A stretch of DNA of 64,000 nt from NCED01 sp035493955 (GTDB lineage: Bacteria > Pseudomonadota > Alphaproteobacteria > Caulobacterales > Caulobacteraceae). This document shows, in pieces, positions 7,850 through 16,257 of this stretch. The notes beneath the pieces are model-generated. The model ran no database searches. It was not told where the DNA came from and saw only the letters and a list, made by a program, of their open reading frames with translations. Position 1 is the first letter of the stretch. Each line of letters starts with the position of its first letter. The stretch is from the NCBI GenBank assembly GCA_035493955.1, contig DATJHI010000015.1, positions 62,001 to 126,000 of the forward strand, in the 5' to 3' direction. The position numbers and the translations under genes were made by a program.

Positions 7850-9390
7850 TGGGCGGGAGCCGTGGCTGAGGACGCGGCCGCCGCGATGGCTTCGGCCCGG
7901 TCCTGGTCGATGAAAGTGCGGGCCGCCGGTTGGCCCGCCTCGGGAAAATCGGCCCGGTAGTGGGCGCCGCGGCTTTCCTGCCGCGCCAGGGCGGCGGCGG
8001 CGATCAACCGGGCGGTCGCCAGGGCCGGACCCCGGCCTTCAGCCGTCTCGATGTCGGCGATCTCGGCCAGCAGCCGACCGAGGCCGTCCGCATCCCGCAC
8101 CACCCCGGCGTCGCGGGCCATGGCTCGGCGCAGCCGCTGCAAGGCGGGGGCGGACAAGTCCGGAGTGGGCCGGGCCGGGGCCGGCGACGAACCGTGATCC
8201 GTCTCGGCCGCCGCCGCCGCCCCGGCTTCGGGACCGAACACGGCGGCTTCCAGCAGGGAGTTCGACGCCAGACGATTGGCCCCATGCACGCCCACCGAAG
8301 CGCATTCGCCCACGGCGAACAGGCCCGCGAGCGTCGTGCGTCCCTGAGGGTCGGCGGCGATCCCGCCCATGTGATAGTGCGCCGCCGGGGCCACCGGGAT
8401 GGCGTCGATCCGGGGGTCGACCCCGCCGGCCATGCAGGCGGCGAAGACGCCGGGGAACTGGTCGGGGAACTCCGCGCCGATGGCTTCGCGTGCATCGAGG
8501 AAGGCGCCGCGGCCGCTGGCGATCTGGCGGTGGATGGCGCGGGCGACGATGTCGCGGGGAGCCATCTCGGCCCGCGGGTCGTAGGCGGCCATGAAGGGAA
8601 CGCCAAACGCGTCGACAAGGATCGCGCCCTCGCCGCGCAGGGCCTCGCTGGCCAGAGGGGCTGGATCGATGCCGAGTTCGACGGCGGTTGGGTGGAACTG
8701 GACGAACTCCGGATCGGCGATCGCAGCCCCGGCCATGGCGGCCAGCCCAAGCCCCTCGCCGCGGATGGCCGGCGGATTGGTGGTGACGGCGTACAGCCCG
8801 CCGACGCCGCCGGTGGCCAGCACGGTGGCGGAGGCGATCACCTCCACCATCCGTCCGTCCCGTTCGATCAGGGCGCCGCGGACACGCCCTTGGTCGTCCT
8901 GCAACAGGACCCGGGCCCGAGCCGGCGCCCACACCTCGACCGACGGGGCGGCGAGGGTGGCGGCGGCCACGGTCTCCATGATGGCGCGGCCGGCCTGGTC
9001 GCCCTTGACCCGGGCGATGCGCGGACGGGAATGGGCCGCTTCCAGCCCCTGTACGAACCGGCCCTCCGTGTCGCGATCGAACGGAGCGCCCAGCCCGGCC
9101 AGCCGCCGCACGGCCGCGGGTCCGGCCTCGGCCAACAGCAAGGCGGCGGCTGCATCGACCAGGCCGGCGCCGGCCGCCACCGTGTCGGCCGCATGCAGGG
9201 ACGGCCGATCGTCCGCCCCGAACGCCACGGCCACCCCGCCTTGCGCCCAGGCCGAGGAACAGGCCTGGCTGAGGGTCGCCGGCGAGATCACCACGGCCCG
9301 GCGGGGCGCGGCCGCCAAGGCGGCGCTCAGGCCCGCCAGACCGGCCCCGATCACCAGCACCCCGTCCACGCGGATACGTTCGAAGGACAT
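7846..9390 (-). CDS. nadB: L-aspartate oxidase (NadB)
   Basis: A 514-residue FAD enzyme that oxidises aspartate to iminoaspartate, the first step of de novo NAD synthesis. The FAD motif is VIGAGLAGLSAALAAA near residue 14. The succinate dehydrogenase-like core includes SSAWAQGGVAVAFG, ATGGVGGLYAVTTNP, FVQFHPTAVELG, DPRAEMAPRDIVARAIHRQ and the substrate-site HYHMGGI segment. A helical C-terminal domain follows. It lies between nadA (63-base gap) and nadC (4-base overlap). Confidence 0.96.
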   Translation of the reverse strand: MSFERIRVDGVLVIGAGLAGLSAALAAAPRRAVVISPATLSQACSSAWAQGGVAVAFGADDRPSLHAADTVAAGAGLVDAAAALLLAEAGPAAVRRLAGLGAPFDRDTEGRFVQGLEAAHSRPRIARVKGDQAGRAIMETVAAATLAAPSVEVWAPARARVLLQDDQGRVRGALIERDGRMVEVIASATVLATGGVGGLYAVTTNPPAIRGEGLGLAAMAGAAIADPEFVQFHPTAVELGIDPAPLASEALRGEGAILVDAFGVPFMAAYDPRAEMAPRDIVARAIHRQIASGRGAFLDAREAIGAEFPDQFPGVFAACMAGGVDPRIDAIPVAPAAHYHMGGIAADPQGRTTLAGLFAVGECASVGVHGANRLASNSLLEAAVFGPEAGAAAAAETDHGSSPAPARPTPDLSAPALQRLRRAMARDAGVVRDADGLGRLLAEIADIETAEGRGPALATARLIAAAALARQESRGAHYRADFPEAGQPAARTFIDQDRAEAIAAAASSATAPAQ

Positions 9391-9453
9391 CAGCGCGCCC
9401 TCAAGGCGGGCGGGCAGGCGCTCGCCGAAGCTGGACAGATTATCACCGGATCG

Positions 9454-10560
9454 TCAGATCAGCTCGACATCGACGTGATGTCGGGCCTTGACCAGGTCAT
9501 AGCGCGCCGGCGACGAGGGCGGCGGCAGGTCGATCATCCGTTGCACCGCCGCGCGGGCGCGGACCGCCACCGCCGGGTCCACCTCGACCTCGTAACGCCC
9601 ATGAACCAGGGTCTGGTAGATGTTCTCGAGGGTGATGCGCTTCATGTGCGGGCACAGGTTGCACGGCCGTACGAACTCGGTCTCCGGGGCGTCGCAGGCG
9701 ACATTGTCGGCCATCGAGCATTCGGTGATGAGCACCACCCGCCGAGGCTTCCGCCGCGCCACATAGTCGGTCATGGCCGCGGTCGAACCGGTGAAGTCCG
9801 AAGCCTCGATCACCTCGGTCGGGCATTCCGGATGGGCCAGGATCTCGGCGTCCGGATAGGCCTCGCGCAGGTCGGCGATGTCGGCGCCCGTGAAACGCTC
9901 GTGCACCTCGCAGCGCCCTTGCCAGGCGATGATCTTCACGGCGGTCTGGCGCGCGACGTTGCGGGCCAGGAACTCGTCGGGGATCAGGATCACCCGGTCG
10001 GTCCCCCACAAGGCGGCGGCCTGCTCGACCACCTGCACCGCGTTGGCGGAGGTGCAGCAGATGTCGGTCTCCGCCTTCACCTCGGCGGTGGTGTTGACGT
10101 AGGTCACAACCGGAACGCCGGGATGACGCTGCTTGATCAGGCGCACGTCCGCCCCCGTGATCGAGGAGGCCAGGCTGCAGCCGGCATGCAGGTCGGGGAT
10201 CAGCACGGTCTTTTGCGGCGCGAGTATCTTGGAGGTCTCGGCCATGAAGTGGACCCCCGCCTGGACGATCACCGCGGCGTCCGACTTTGCGGCCTCGCGA
10301 GCCAGGCCAAGGCTGTCGCCGACATAGTCGCCGACGCCGTGGAAGATGTCCGGGGTCATGTAGTTGTGGGCCAGGATGACGGCCTGTTTTTCGCGCTTCA
10401 GCCGATTGATCTCGGCGATCAGGGGCGCGCTGGTCCGCCATTCGAGGGGCGTGATCCGATGGCGCAGCTTCTCCCAGATCGGCGCCGTGGCCCGTTCCAC
10501 CGCCGGGGTGAAAGGCAAGGAAGATGCGCGATCCGCCCCAGACACGAAACCGTCAGCCAT
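9454..10560 (-). CDS. nadA: Quinolinate synthase (NadA)
   Basis: A 368-residue [4Fe-4S] enzyme that condenses iminoaspartate with dihydroxyacetone phosphate to quinolinate. The three cluster cysteines fit DLHAGCSLAS, the MADNVACDAPETE region with the following CNLCPHMKR, and ETDICCTSANA. AHNYMTPDIFHGVGDYVGDS is the characteristic N-terminal substrate region. A strong Shine-Dalgarno GGAGG precedes the ATG. It is first in the nadA-nadB-nadC operon, and both candidate operators lie immediately upstream, so it is probably the regulated entry point. Confidence 0.97.
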   Translation of the reverse strand: MADGFVSGADRASSLPFTPAVERATAPIWEKLRHRITPLEWRTSAPLIAEINRLKREKQAVILAHNYMTPDIFHGVGDYVGDSLGLAREAAKSDAAVIVQAGVHFMAETSKILAPQKTVLIPDLHAGCSLASSITGADVRLIKQRHPGVPVVTYVNTTAEVKAETDICCTSANAVQVVEQAAALWGTDRVILIPDEFLARNVARQTAVKIIAWQGRCEVHERFTGADIADLREAYPDAEILAHPECPTEVIEASDFTGSTAAMTDYVARRKPRRVVLITECSMADNVACDAPETEFVRPCNLCPHMKRITLENIYQTLVHGRYEVEVDPAVAVRARAAVQRMIDLPPPSSPARYDLVKARHHVDVELI

Positions 10561-10572
10561 TGGCGTCCTCCC

Positions 10573-10593
10573 TTATGCTCACTTTGAGCATTA
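10573..10593 (-). promoter_or_regulatory. nadA-proximal operator, palindrome site 1
   Basis: A 21-bp near-palindrome, TTATGCTCA-CTT-TGAGCATTA, with seven perfect base pairs per arm (ATGCTCA/TGAGCAT) and one outer mismatch. It lies 13 bases upstream of the nadA start. The same pattern TTATGCT-N5-TGAGCAT-N-A recurs at 10639-10659. Two copies before an NAD biosynthesis operon suggest a dedicated repressor. NadQ and NrtR control such operons in alphaproteobacteria; I cannot tell which applies and no regulator gene is nearby. Confidence 0.72.
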
Positions 10594-10638
10594 CTGGCGC
10601 CTCAAAAAAGCGCCGGGGCGAAAACCCGCGGCGCGGCT

Positions 10639-10659
10639 TATGCTGTCGATGAGCATAAG
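10639..10659 (-). promoter_or_regulatory. nadA operator, palindrome site 2
   Basis: The second copy of the nad operator: TTATGCT-GTCGA-TGAGCATAA, embedded in a perfect 8-bp inverted repeat CTTATGCT/AGCATAAG (10638-10660). Its centre is 66 bp from that of site 1, about six helical turns, so both could be bound on one face of the DNA. Conservation of both arms with a diverged spacer is what a dimeric regulator site looks like. Confidence 0.72.
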
Positions 10660-10724
10660 TCGTTACGTCATATAGGCCCGCAATCGGAGGGCGCCAATAG
10701 GCAAGGGCAGATATTGGCTTCGTC

Positions 10725-11546
10725 TCAGGCGGCGGCCTTGCCGTAACCCGGATTCCGGCGGTGGAGTCCGGCCCCGCCCCGCGCCGGCTCGAACGCTTCG
10801 GGCAGGTCCGCGGCTTCGCCCGCGCCCAGGATCAGACAGCCGTCCTCGGCCAGGGCGACGGCCAGTCGGCTCAGCACTTCGCGGCGGGCAGTGGGATCGA
10901 AATAGCTCAGCACGTTGCGGCAGAATATGACGTCGAAGCGGCCGAGCTTGCTGAAGTCGTTCATCAGGTTCAGCCGACCCCAGCGCACGGTCTGGCGCAG
11001 CCGCGCCGACGCCTGCCAGTTGTCGCCGGCCTTTTCGAAATGCCGGATCAAAAGCCGGATGGGCAGGCCGCGCTGCACCTCGAACTGGGTGTAGAGCCCC
11101 GATTGCGCCTTCTCCAGGGCCCGGGTTGATAGGTCGGTGGCCACGATCTCGAGCTTCAGGTTCGGGAACCGCGAGCCGTGTTCCTCGACCATCATGGCCA
11201 GGGAATAGGGCTCCTGGCCGGTGGAGCAGCCCGCGCTCCAGACCCGCACCCGCCCCCGACGCGCGGCCAATTCCGGCAGCACCTCGTCGCGCAGATGGTC
11301 GAACGGCGTACGGTCGCGGAAGAAGCTGGTCTCGGGGGTAGCCAGCACCTCCACCGCGGCGCGGATCAAAGCCTCGTCCGGCGCCGCGCGCAGCTGCGCC
11401 ACCAGGGCGTCCACGGTGGGTAGGCCTTCACGGCGCGCCAGGGTCGATAGCCGGCTTTCGACGAAGAAGGCGCGCTCGGAGCCAAGCATCAGCCCGGTTC
11501 GCGCACGGGCCATGGCGGCGACGAATTCCAGATCCTCAGGCTTCAT
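10725..11546 (-). CDS. CheR-type chemoreceptor methyltransferase
   Basis: A 273-residue protein with the helical CheR N-terminal domain (1-75) and the SAM-dependent methyltransferase domain: SFFRDRTPFDHL, the SAM motif VWSAGCSTGQEPYSLAM near residue 105, ATDLSTRALEKAQ and DVIFCRNVLSYFD. CheR enzymes methylate glutamates on chemoreceptors. No chemoreceptor, CheB, CheW or complete CheA is visible beside it. Its start overlaps the stop of the CheY-like gene by four bases (ATGA), tying it to the CheA-like/CheY-like pair and the chpT block. It may modify a non-chemotaxis target. Confidence 0.88.
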   Translation of the reverse strand: MKPEDLEFVAAMARARTGLMLGSERAFFVESRLSTLARREGLPTVDALVAQLRAAPDEALIRAAVEVLATPETSFFRDRTPFDHLRDEVLPELAARRGRVRVWSAGCSTGQEPYSLAMMVEEHGSRFPNLKLEIVATDLSTRALEKAQSGLYTQFEVQRGLPIRLLIRHFEKAGDNWQASARLRQTVRWGRLNLMNDFSKLGRFDVIFCRNVLSYFDPTARREVLSRLAVALAEDGCLILGAGEAADLPEAFEPARGGAGLHRRNPGYGKAAA

Positions 11547-11908
11547 ATCAGACCCGCCTGGACGAACTTCGCCTCGATGATGTCGCCGTCGAAGGGCTTC
11601 ATGATGTACTCGTCAGCGCCCCCGTCGAGGGCTTCGGCGATGCGGAGCGGCTCGTTCTCGCTGGTGCAAAACACCACTACCGGAGCCTCGCCGCCGGGCT
11701 CCTGGCGCAGGCGGCGCACGAACTCCAGTCCGTCCATCACCGGCATCGACCAGTCGAGCAGGATGGCGTCGGGCATGGCCGCACGACAGAAGGCCAGAGC
11801 CTCCATGCCGTCGCCGGCCTCGGCGATCTCGAAATCCAGGCCCTCCAGGATGCGGCGCGCCACCTTGCGCACCACCCGGCTGTCGTCGACGACGAGGCAG
11901 ATCTTCAC
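11543..11908 (-). CDS. Single-domain CheY-like response regulator
   Basis: A 121-residue receiver domain with no output domain. Acidic pocket Asp8-Asp9, phosphoacceptor Asp52 (AILLDWSMPVMDG), Thr82 and Lys104 (YIMKPF) are all present, so it should be phosphorylatable. The start is GTG. It follows the CheA-like gene by 16 bases and is coupled to cheR by a 4-base overlap. The likely donor is the adjacent Hpt/ATPase protein. In Caulobacter such small receivers affect motility or phosphorelays; the output here is unknown. Confidence 0.9.
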   Translation of the reverse strand: MKICLVVDDSRVVRKVARRILEGLDFEIAEAGDGMEALAFCRAAMPDAILLDWSMPVMDGLEFVRRLRQEPGGEAPVVVFCTSENEPLRIAEALDGGADEYIMKPFDGDIIEAKFVQAGLI

Positions 11909-11924
11909 CGGCAGGCTCCGCGTC

Positions 11925-12971
11925 TCATGCCGCTACGCGGCTGCGGGCCGCGGACGTGGCGATCGCCGAATTCGGCAAGGTCAGGACAAAGCGGGCGCCG
12001 CGTCCCGGCGTCGAGGCCACGACCACGGTTCCGCCGACGCTCTCCAGCGCCGAACGCACCAATTCGAGGCCGAGGCCCCGGCCCGACAGGGCCGTGAGTG
12101 CAGGCGCGGTGGTCACGCCGGGAGAAAAGATCAGCTCCTGGGTCTGCGCCTCGTCCATCGACGCGGCGGCGATCGGGTCGAGCCGTCCGGAAGCCAGGCA
12201 GTGGTCGCGAATGTGGGCGGCGTCGATCCCGCGCCCGTCGTCGGCCATCTCGATAATCGCCCCGTCGCCGCAGCGATGGACCGAAAGGCGCAGGAGGGAC
12301 AGGGCGGGCTTGGCGGCGGCGCGGCGCTCGCTCGGGGCTTCCACCCCGTGGTCGCAGGCGTTGCGGACCAGGGCGATGAGGGCCGAACGCAGGGCCGGCG
12401 CGGCGGCCGGGGCGATCCGCAGATCGTCGCCGCCGACCATCAGCTCGATGCGCTTGCCTAGCTGGTCGCCAAGGGCCCGCGCCAGGGTGTCGAGGCCGCT
12501 CCAGGGCGCGCGGGTCCGGCGGTCCGATCCGGACCAGGCGGCCTGGGTTCCGGAGCGGTGGAGGACGTCGTCGCCGGTATCTCCGTCGGGAAGGGCGCGG
12601 TCCCCGGCCGCGGCGCGCTCCAGGGCCCCGAGCAGGTCGGAGTCTTCGCCCACGGGTTCGGCATGGTGGTCGGCGGCCCAGGAGAAGAGCTGGCCAAGAC
12701 GTCCCACCGTTCGGCTAAGCGCATCAAGGGCCAGGGGCGACGCCGGCGACGCGGCGAGGGCCGCCGTGAGGCTTTCGGCGGCATGGATCAAGGCTTCGGC
12801 CCGGCCGAAGCCGGCGAAGCCGCAAAGTCCCTTGAGGCCGTGCAACCGACGCAGCATTTCCGCCGCCGCGGCGCTGTCCGCGCCGTCGACGGCCAGGCGC
12901 GCGACCCCGGCCTGAAGACCGCCCAGGGCCTCCGACGCCTCGCAAACGAAGTCTGACACCAGGTCGTCCAT
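11925..12971 (-). CDS. Short CheA-like Hpt-histidine kinase without CheW domain
   Basis: A 348-residue protein. Residues 1-110 form an Hpt domain with the phospho-site LHGLKG (His44). After a linker come the CheA-type ATPase boxes: ALVRNACDHGVEA (N), MADDGRGIDAAHI (G1), ELIFSPGVTT (F) and SGRGLGLELVR (G2), ending with LTLPN. Canonical CheA is about twice this length: the P2 domain and the C-terminal CheW-like P5 domain are missing, and the P3 dimerisation domain is not obvious. It therefore should not dock on CheW-receptor arrays in the usual way. Gene order chpT, this gene, cheY-like, cheR on one strand suggests a separate signalling module. Confidence 0.85.
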   Translation of the reverse strand: MDDLVSDFVCEASEALGGLQAGVARLAVDGADSAAAAEMLRRLHGLKGLCGFAGFGRAEALIHAAESLTAALAASPASPLALDALSRTVGRLGQLFSWAADHHAEPVGEDSDLLGALERAAAGDRALPDGDTGDDVLHRSGTQAAWSGSDRRTRAPWSGLDTLARALGDQLGKRIELMVGGDDLRIAPAAAPALRSALIALVRNACDHGVEAPSERRAAAKPALSLLRLSVHRCGDGAIIEMADDGRGIDAAHIRDHCLASGRLDPIAAASMDEAQTQELIFSPGVTTAPALTALSGRGLGLELVRSALESVGGTVVVASTPGRGARFVLTLPNSAIATSAARSRVAA

Positions 12972-13096
12972 CGCCCGTCGCAGTCCAAAGGGGGCGGAGC
13001 CTGCTCCACCGGTCCTTAGACTTTATGCAGGTGCGAGGTTAAGGAGCCGTGGACCGGCGGGGCCTGCAGGCGGCCAAATCGCCGCGCGGGCGATGT

Positions 13097-13840
13097 TCAG
13101 GACGCGCTTTCGGCCTGATCCGGCGCCGAAAGCGGGACGCGGGCGCGCAGGATGATCCGTTCCTCGCTCGCCGAATGGTCGACACGCCCCCCGGCGGCCT
13201 TCAGCATGGCGTAGAGATAATAGGCCTGGACCCAATGGCCCCCGAGCCCCTCGGCCAGCCGATCGCCCTTCAAGCCCAGGACCACTTCGGGGCGAAGCCG
13301 GACACGGGCGCCCTGGGCCTCGACCCCGATCAGGTAGGCGTCGTCCTGGACGACGGCGTTGACTCTGGCCACCCCCCCCGTCGGCAGGGCCCCGGCGCCG
13401 AGCTGGGCCAGGTTGAGCAGCGCCCGCGACGCCGGCTTGCTCAGCACCGGGACCCCGACCTGCCAATCCAGGTCGGGACGTACGTGGTCGTAGATGCCTT
13501 GGGTCAGTTTCTCCAGGTCGCGGGTGTCGAAACTTTCCGCCGTGGCCGAGCCCCCGAAGGCCACGCGACTGAAGGCCAGCAAGGACACCAGCTTTTTGGC
13601 CGAGGCGGCGATCAGGTTCATGGCGTCGTCGCGCATGTCGGCCGCGGTCGGGTCCTCCAGCAGGTCCAGGCCCGAAACGATCGCGCTCGCGGGGCTGATG
13701 AAATCGTGACACAGGCGCGCCGCCAATTGCGCGGCCAAGTCGGCGGCGGCCACCTGTTCGGCCAAGGCGGGGGCGGCGTCCTCCTCGGGGCCCAGCCGGG
13801 CGGCCCATGCCGGGCCGAGCATCGATGGGGAATCGCTCAT
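13097..13840 (-). CDS. chpT: Histidine phosphotransferase ChpT
   Basis: A 247-residue protein with the ChpT hallmark LAARLCHDFISPASAIVSGL, phosphorylated His45, followed by DLLEDPTAADMRDDAMNLI, and a degenerate ATPase-like C-terminal domain (LRPEVVLGLKGDRLAEGLGG). In Caulobacter ChpT is a dimeric phosphotransferase that receives phosphate from CckA and passes it to CtrA and CpdR in the cell-cycle relay. The start is ATG 13840 (MSDSPSML); the reading frame stays open upstream but that part has no similarity I recognise and would overlap the divergent DUF3553 gene. The CheA-like gene starts 125 bases downstream. Confidence 0.93.
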   Translation of the reverse strand: MSDSPSMLGPAWAARLGPEEDAAPALAEQVAAADLAAQLAARLCHDFISPASAIVSGLDLLEDPTAADMRDDAMNLIAASAKKLVSLLAFSRVAFGGSATAESFDTRDLEKLTQGIYDHVRPDLDWQVGVPVLSKPASRALLNLAQLGAGALPTGGVARVNAVVQDDAYLIGVEAQGARVRLRPEVVLGLKGDRLAEGLGGHWVQAYYLYAMLKAAGGRVDHSASEERIILRARVPLSAPDQAESAS

Positions 13841-13900
13841 GGGACAGGGGTCCAGATCGCCTGAAGGTTTCGCTGGAACCCTGGCGTGATTTGGTCCGCT

Positions 13901-14104
13901 ATGGGAAGCATGATCGAAGCCTTCCTCGAACCTGGCGTCCTGGTCCGCCATCCTGGCCAGCCCGGCTGGGGGGTGGGTCAGGTGCAGTCGGTTGACGGCC
14001 ACCGGGTGACCGTCAACTTCGAGGAGGCCGGCAAGCAGACCATCGACATCCATGCGATCGCGCTGGACTACGCCGGGCCCGACCCCCGCGCGGACGGCCG
14101 CTAA
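13901..14104 (+). CDS. DUF3553 domain protein (small CarD-like/SH3-type)
   Basis: A protein of about 67 residues with the pattern FLEPGVLVRHPGQPGWGVGQ then VQSVDGHRVTVNFEEAGKQT, a compact beta-barrel resembling the RNA polymerase-interacting domain of CarD-like proteins. DUF3553 proteins are short and conserved in alphaproteobacteria; function is not established to my knowledge. ATG 13901 is used; ATG 13910 (MIEAFLEPG) is the other plausible start and is closer to where conservation begins. It is divergent from chpT with about 60 bases between. Confidence 0.82.
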   Translation: MGSMIEAFLEPGVLVRHPGQPGWGVGQVQSVDGHRVTVNFEEAGKQTIDIHAIALDYAGPDPRADGR

Positions 14105-14125
14105 GCCGGGCCCCTTCATCGCGTT

Positions 14126-14368
14126 CTAGGGTTGGCCGCTCTGGTCGTCGTCATAGCCGTGGTTCGACGAATAGAAGGCGAGCCACATCAGGCCTCCTCC
14201 AAGCGCGAGGGTGAGCCCCGCCGCCAGGAACATGGCGATCCAGCCGTGCACGCCCAGGGGCGTGTCGCCGCCAAGCTTCCAGGCGGCGGTGAAACCCCAG
14301 ATCGCCAGACCGAGCAGAAAACCGAGCGACGCCAACAGCAGCACCAGGCCGATACGAAAGGGTTTCAT
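14126..14368 (-). CDS. Small two-helix membrane protein
   Basis: An 80-residue protein with two hydrophobic helices (about 5-30 and 42-68) joined by a short loop (KLGGDTPLGVHG), ending in an acidic tail (NHGYDDDQSGQP). I do not recognise a family. It converges on the DUF3553 gene. Strong hydrophobic segmentation and codon use like its neighbours argue for a real gene. Confidence 0.72.
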   Translation of the reverse strand: MKPFRIGLVLLLASLGFLLGLAIWGFTAAWKLGGDTPLGVHGWIAMFLAAGLTLALGGGLMWLAFYSSNHGYDDDQSGQP

Positions 14369-14621
14369 AAGGCAGCCTCCACGGACGCCGGCGCGACCCG
14401 ACCCGGCCGCGGCGGATCGCCGCTATTTGCGCCGATCCGTCCATAATTGCGTCGTCCCAGGATCATTTAAGCCACGAGTTACTTGCTTTTAACCGTTTCA
14501 CCCCGGCATGGTTCTGCTCGCGCGGGTCCTTAAGGGGGATCGAACCTCGCGCTCCATCCATCCCGTGCGGCGTCCCGGCAGCCAAAGCAGCCTGGACGGC
14601 GCGCCCAGTCTAAAGGGACCG

Positions 14622-16016
14622 ATGCCGCAATTCGATCCGCGTCCGGCGCAGGCTCGCCACACGCCTGCCCTCGTCTCCTGTGTCGTCATCGCCGCCAGCG
14701 CCGCCCTCGGGGTCGGCGCCGCCGCCCTCCTTCAGCAGAAGCCCAAAGCCCCGCCCACGCCCACCGTCGCGGCGATGAAGGCGCTGGAGCACCAGGCCTT
14801 CGCCGAGGCCAAGGCCCGTCCCGGCCTGACCGCGCCCCAGAGCGTGCCGATGAAGATCCAGTCGGGCGAGACCTTCGAGGCGGCGGTTCGGCGCACCGGA
14901 GTCGCGCCCGAAGAAGCCCGCACCATCGTCAAGGCCCTGGCCCAGGCCTTCGACACCGTCCACATCAAGGCCGGGCTCGCTTTCCAGGCCGCCATCGCCC
15001 ATCCCCGCGGCCGCGGCGGTCCGGCCCAGTTGATCGGCCTGTCGATGCAGACCGGCCCCGCTTCGCAGATCACCCTGTCGCGGACTTTCGACGGCGCGCT
15101 GAAGCTGCGCGAGCTTGAGGAGAAGGTCTCCGACGAGACCACGGTCGCCCAGGGGACCATGAACGGCTCGCTGTACGAAAGCGCCCTCAAGGCCGGGGCC
15201 AACGCCCGCATGGTCTCCGAGGCGGTCAAGCTGTTCAGCCACAAGCTCGACTTCAGCCGCGACATCCATCCCGGCGACGACTTCACCATGGTGTTCGACC
15301 GCAAGGTCTCCGAGTCCGGCAAGACCGTCGAAACCGGCCAGCTGCTCTACGCCGAGATCGGCGTTAAGGGCCAGACGACCAAGTTCTACCGCTACGACGC
15401 CGGCGGCCATTCGGACTTCTTCGACGAGCTGGGCAAGAACATCAAAGGCTTCCTGCTGAAGACGCCGGTGGACGCGGTGCGCGTCTCCTCGGGCTTCGGC
15501 ATGCGCCTGCACCCGATCCTCGGCTATACCCGCATGCACCCCGGCATCGACTTCGCCGCGCCCAAGGGCACGCCGGTCTATGCAGCCGGCGACGGCGTGA
15601 TCGAAGAGAAGAAGTGGGCCGGCGGCTACGGCAACTGGCTGAAGATCCGCCACCAGGGCGGATGGGAGACCGGGTACGGCCATCTTTCGGCCTATGCGCC
15701 CGGCCTCCACCCCGGCCAGTCGGTGCATCAGGGCCAACTGGTCGCCTATGTCGGCTCGACGGGCCTGTCGACCGGCGCCCACCTCCACTACGAGGTGATC
15801 AACAAGGGCGCCAAAATCGACCCCCGCGCCGCCAAGGTGCCCTCCGGCACGATCCTGGGCGGACGAGACCTCGTGGCCTTCAAGGCCCAGAGGAGCCACA
15901 TCGACACCCTGATCGCCCAGGCCGAAGCCCGTGGCGCCCAGGCCCAGAAGCCGGCTGTGGCGAAACTGGCGGCCCTGTCGCTGCGGCCTCGGCAGGACGT
16001 CGCCAGCACCCGCTAG
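14622..16016 (+). CDS. M23 family metallopeptidase (LytM domain)
   Basis: A 464-residue envelope peptidase. An N-terminal membrane segment (about 15-38) is followed by an OapA/LysM-like region with QSGETFEAAVRRTGV. The C-terminal LytM domain carries the zinc ligands: GFGMRLHPILGYTRMHPGID (His and Asp) and TGAHLHYEV (HxH). YGHLSAYAPGLHPGQ and GSTGLSTGAH are also typical. Such enzymes cut peptidoglycan cross-bridges or, if inactive, activate amidases; here the zinc ligands look intact. ATG 14622 is chosen because AAAGGGA lies just before it and the membrane segment then starts near the N-terminus. ATG 14508 would add 38 atypical residues. Confidence 0.9.
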   Translation: MPQFDPRPAQARHTPALVSCVVIAASAALGVGAAALLQQKPKAPPTPTVAAMKALEHQAFAEAKARPGLTAPQSVPMKIQSGETFEAAVRRTGVAPEEARTIVKALAQAFDTVHIKAGLAFQAAIAHPRGRGGPAQLIGLSMQTGPASQITLSRTFDGALKLRELEEKVSDETTVAQGTMNGSLYESALKAGANARMVSEAVKLFSHKLDFSRDIHPGDDFTMVFDRKVSESGKTVETGQLLYAEIGVKGQTTKFYRYDAGGHSDFFDELGKNIKGFLLKTPVDAVRVSSGFGMRLHPILGYTRMHPGIDFAAPKGTPVYAAGDGVIEEKKWAGGYGNWLKIRHQGGWETGYGHLSAYAPGLHPGQSVHQGQLVAYVGSTGLSTGAHLHYEVINKGAKIDPRAAKVPSGTILGGRDLVAFKAQRSHIDTLIAQAEARGAQAQKPAVAKLAALSLRPRQDVASTR

Positions 16017-16106
16017 GTCACGATGGTTTTGGACGATCCGAAACCGCAAAACCTCCTCGATTACAATTAGTCAGGGCGGCCTTACCCGTGCGCGGGGTCG
16101 CGCGCC

Positions 16107-16126
16107 CCTGGGTTTTAGGACCCGGG
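16107..16126 (+). terminator. Terminator-like hairpin after the M23 peptidase gene
   Basis: CCTGGGT-tttagg-ACCCGGG forms a seven-pair stem (one G-U) with a six-base loop about 90 bases downstream of the peptidase stop. No T-tract follows, so it may be only a weak or Rho-assisted terminator, or part of the leader of the next gene. Confidence 0.35.
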
Positions 16127-16257
16127 AAAGGCCGTTGCCGGGACTTCGTTCCTGAGCGCGCCAGTCATCCCCCGTTCAGGTGGAAAGACGAAACATTGGG
16201 CCAACAAACGCGTTAACCAGTCCTCGATGGTGGGTCGAAACCTGAAGGAGGCGTCCC

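Noticed and set aside
7930..10587. Long open frame (885 codons) antisense to nadB and nadA
   Set aside because: It is a GC-rich shadow frame: the opposite strand encodes complete NadB and NadA with all motifs, and the antisense translation is Gly/Arg/His-rich with no recognisable domain.
14479..14492. CtrA-like site TTAC-N6-TTAA upstream of the M23 peptidase
   Set aside because: One half-site mismatch and a 6-base instead of 7-base spacer; too weak to list in AT-containing intergenic DNA.
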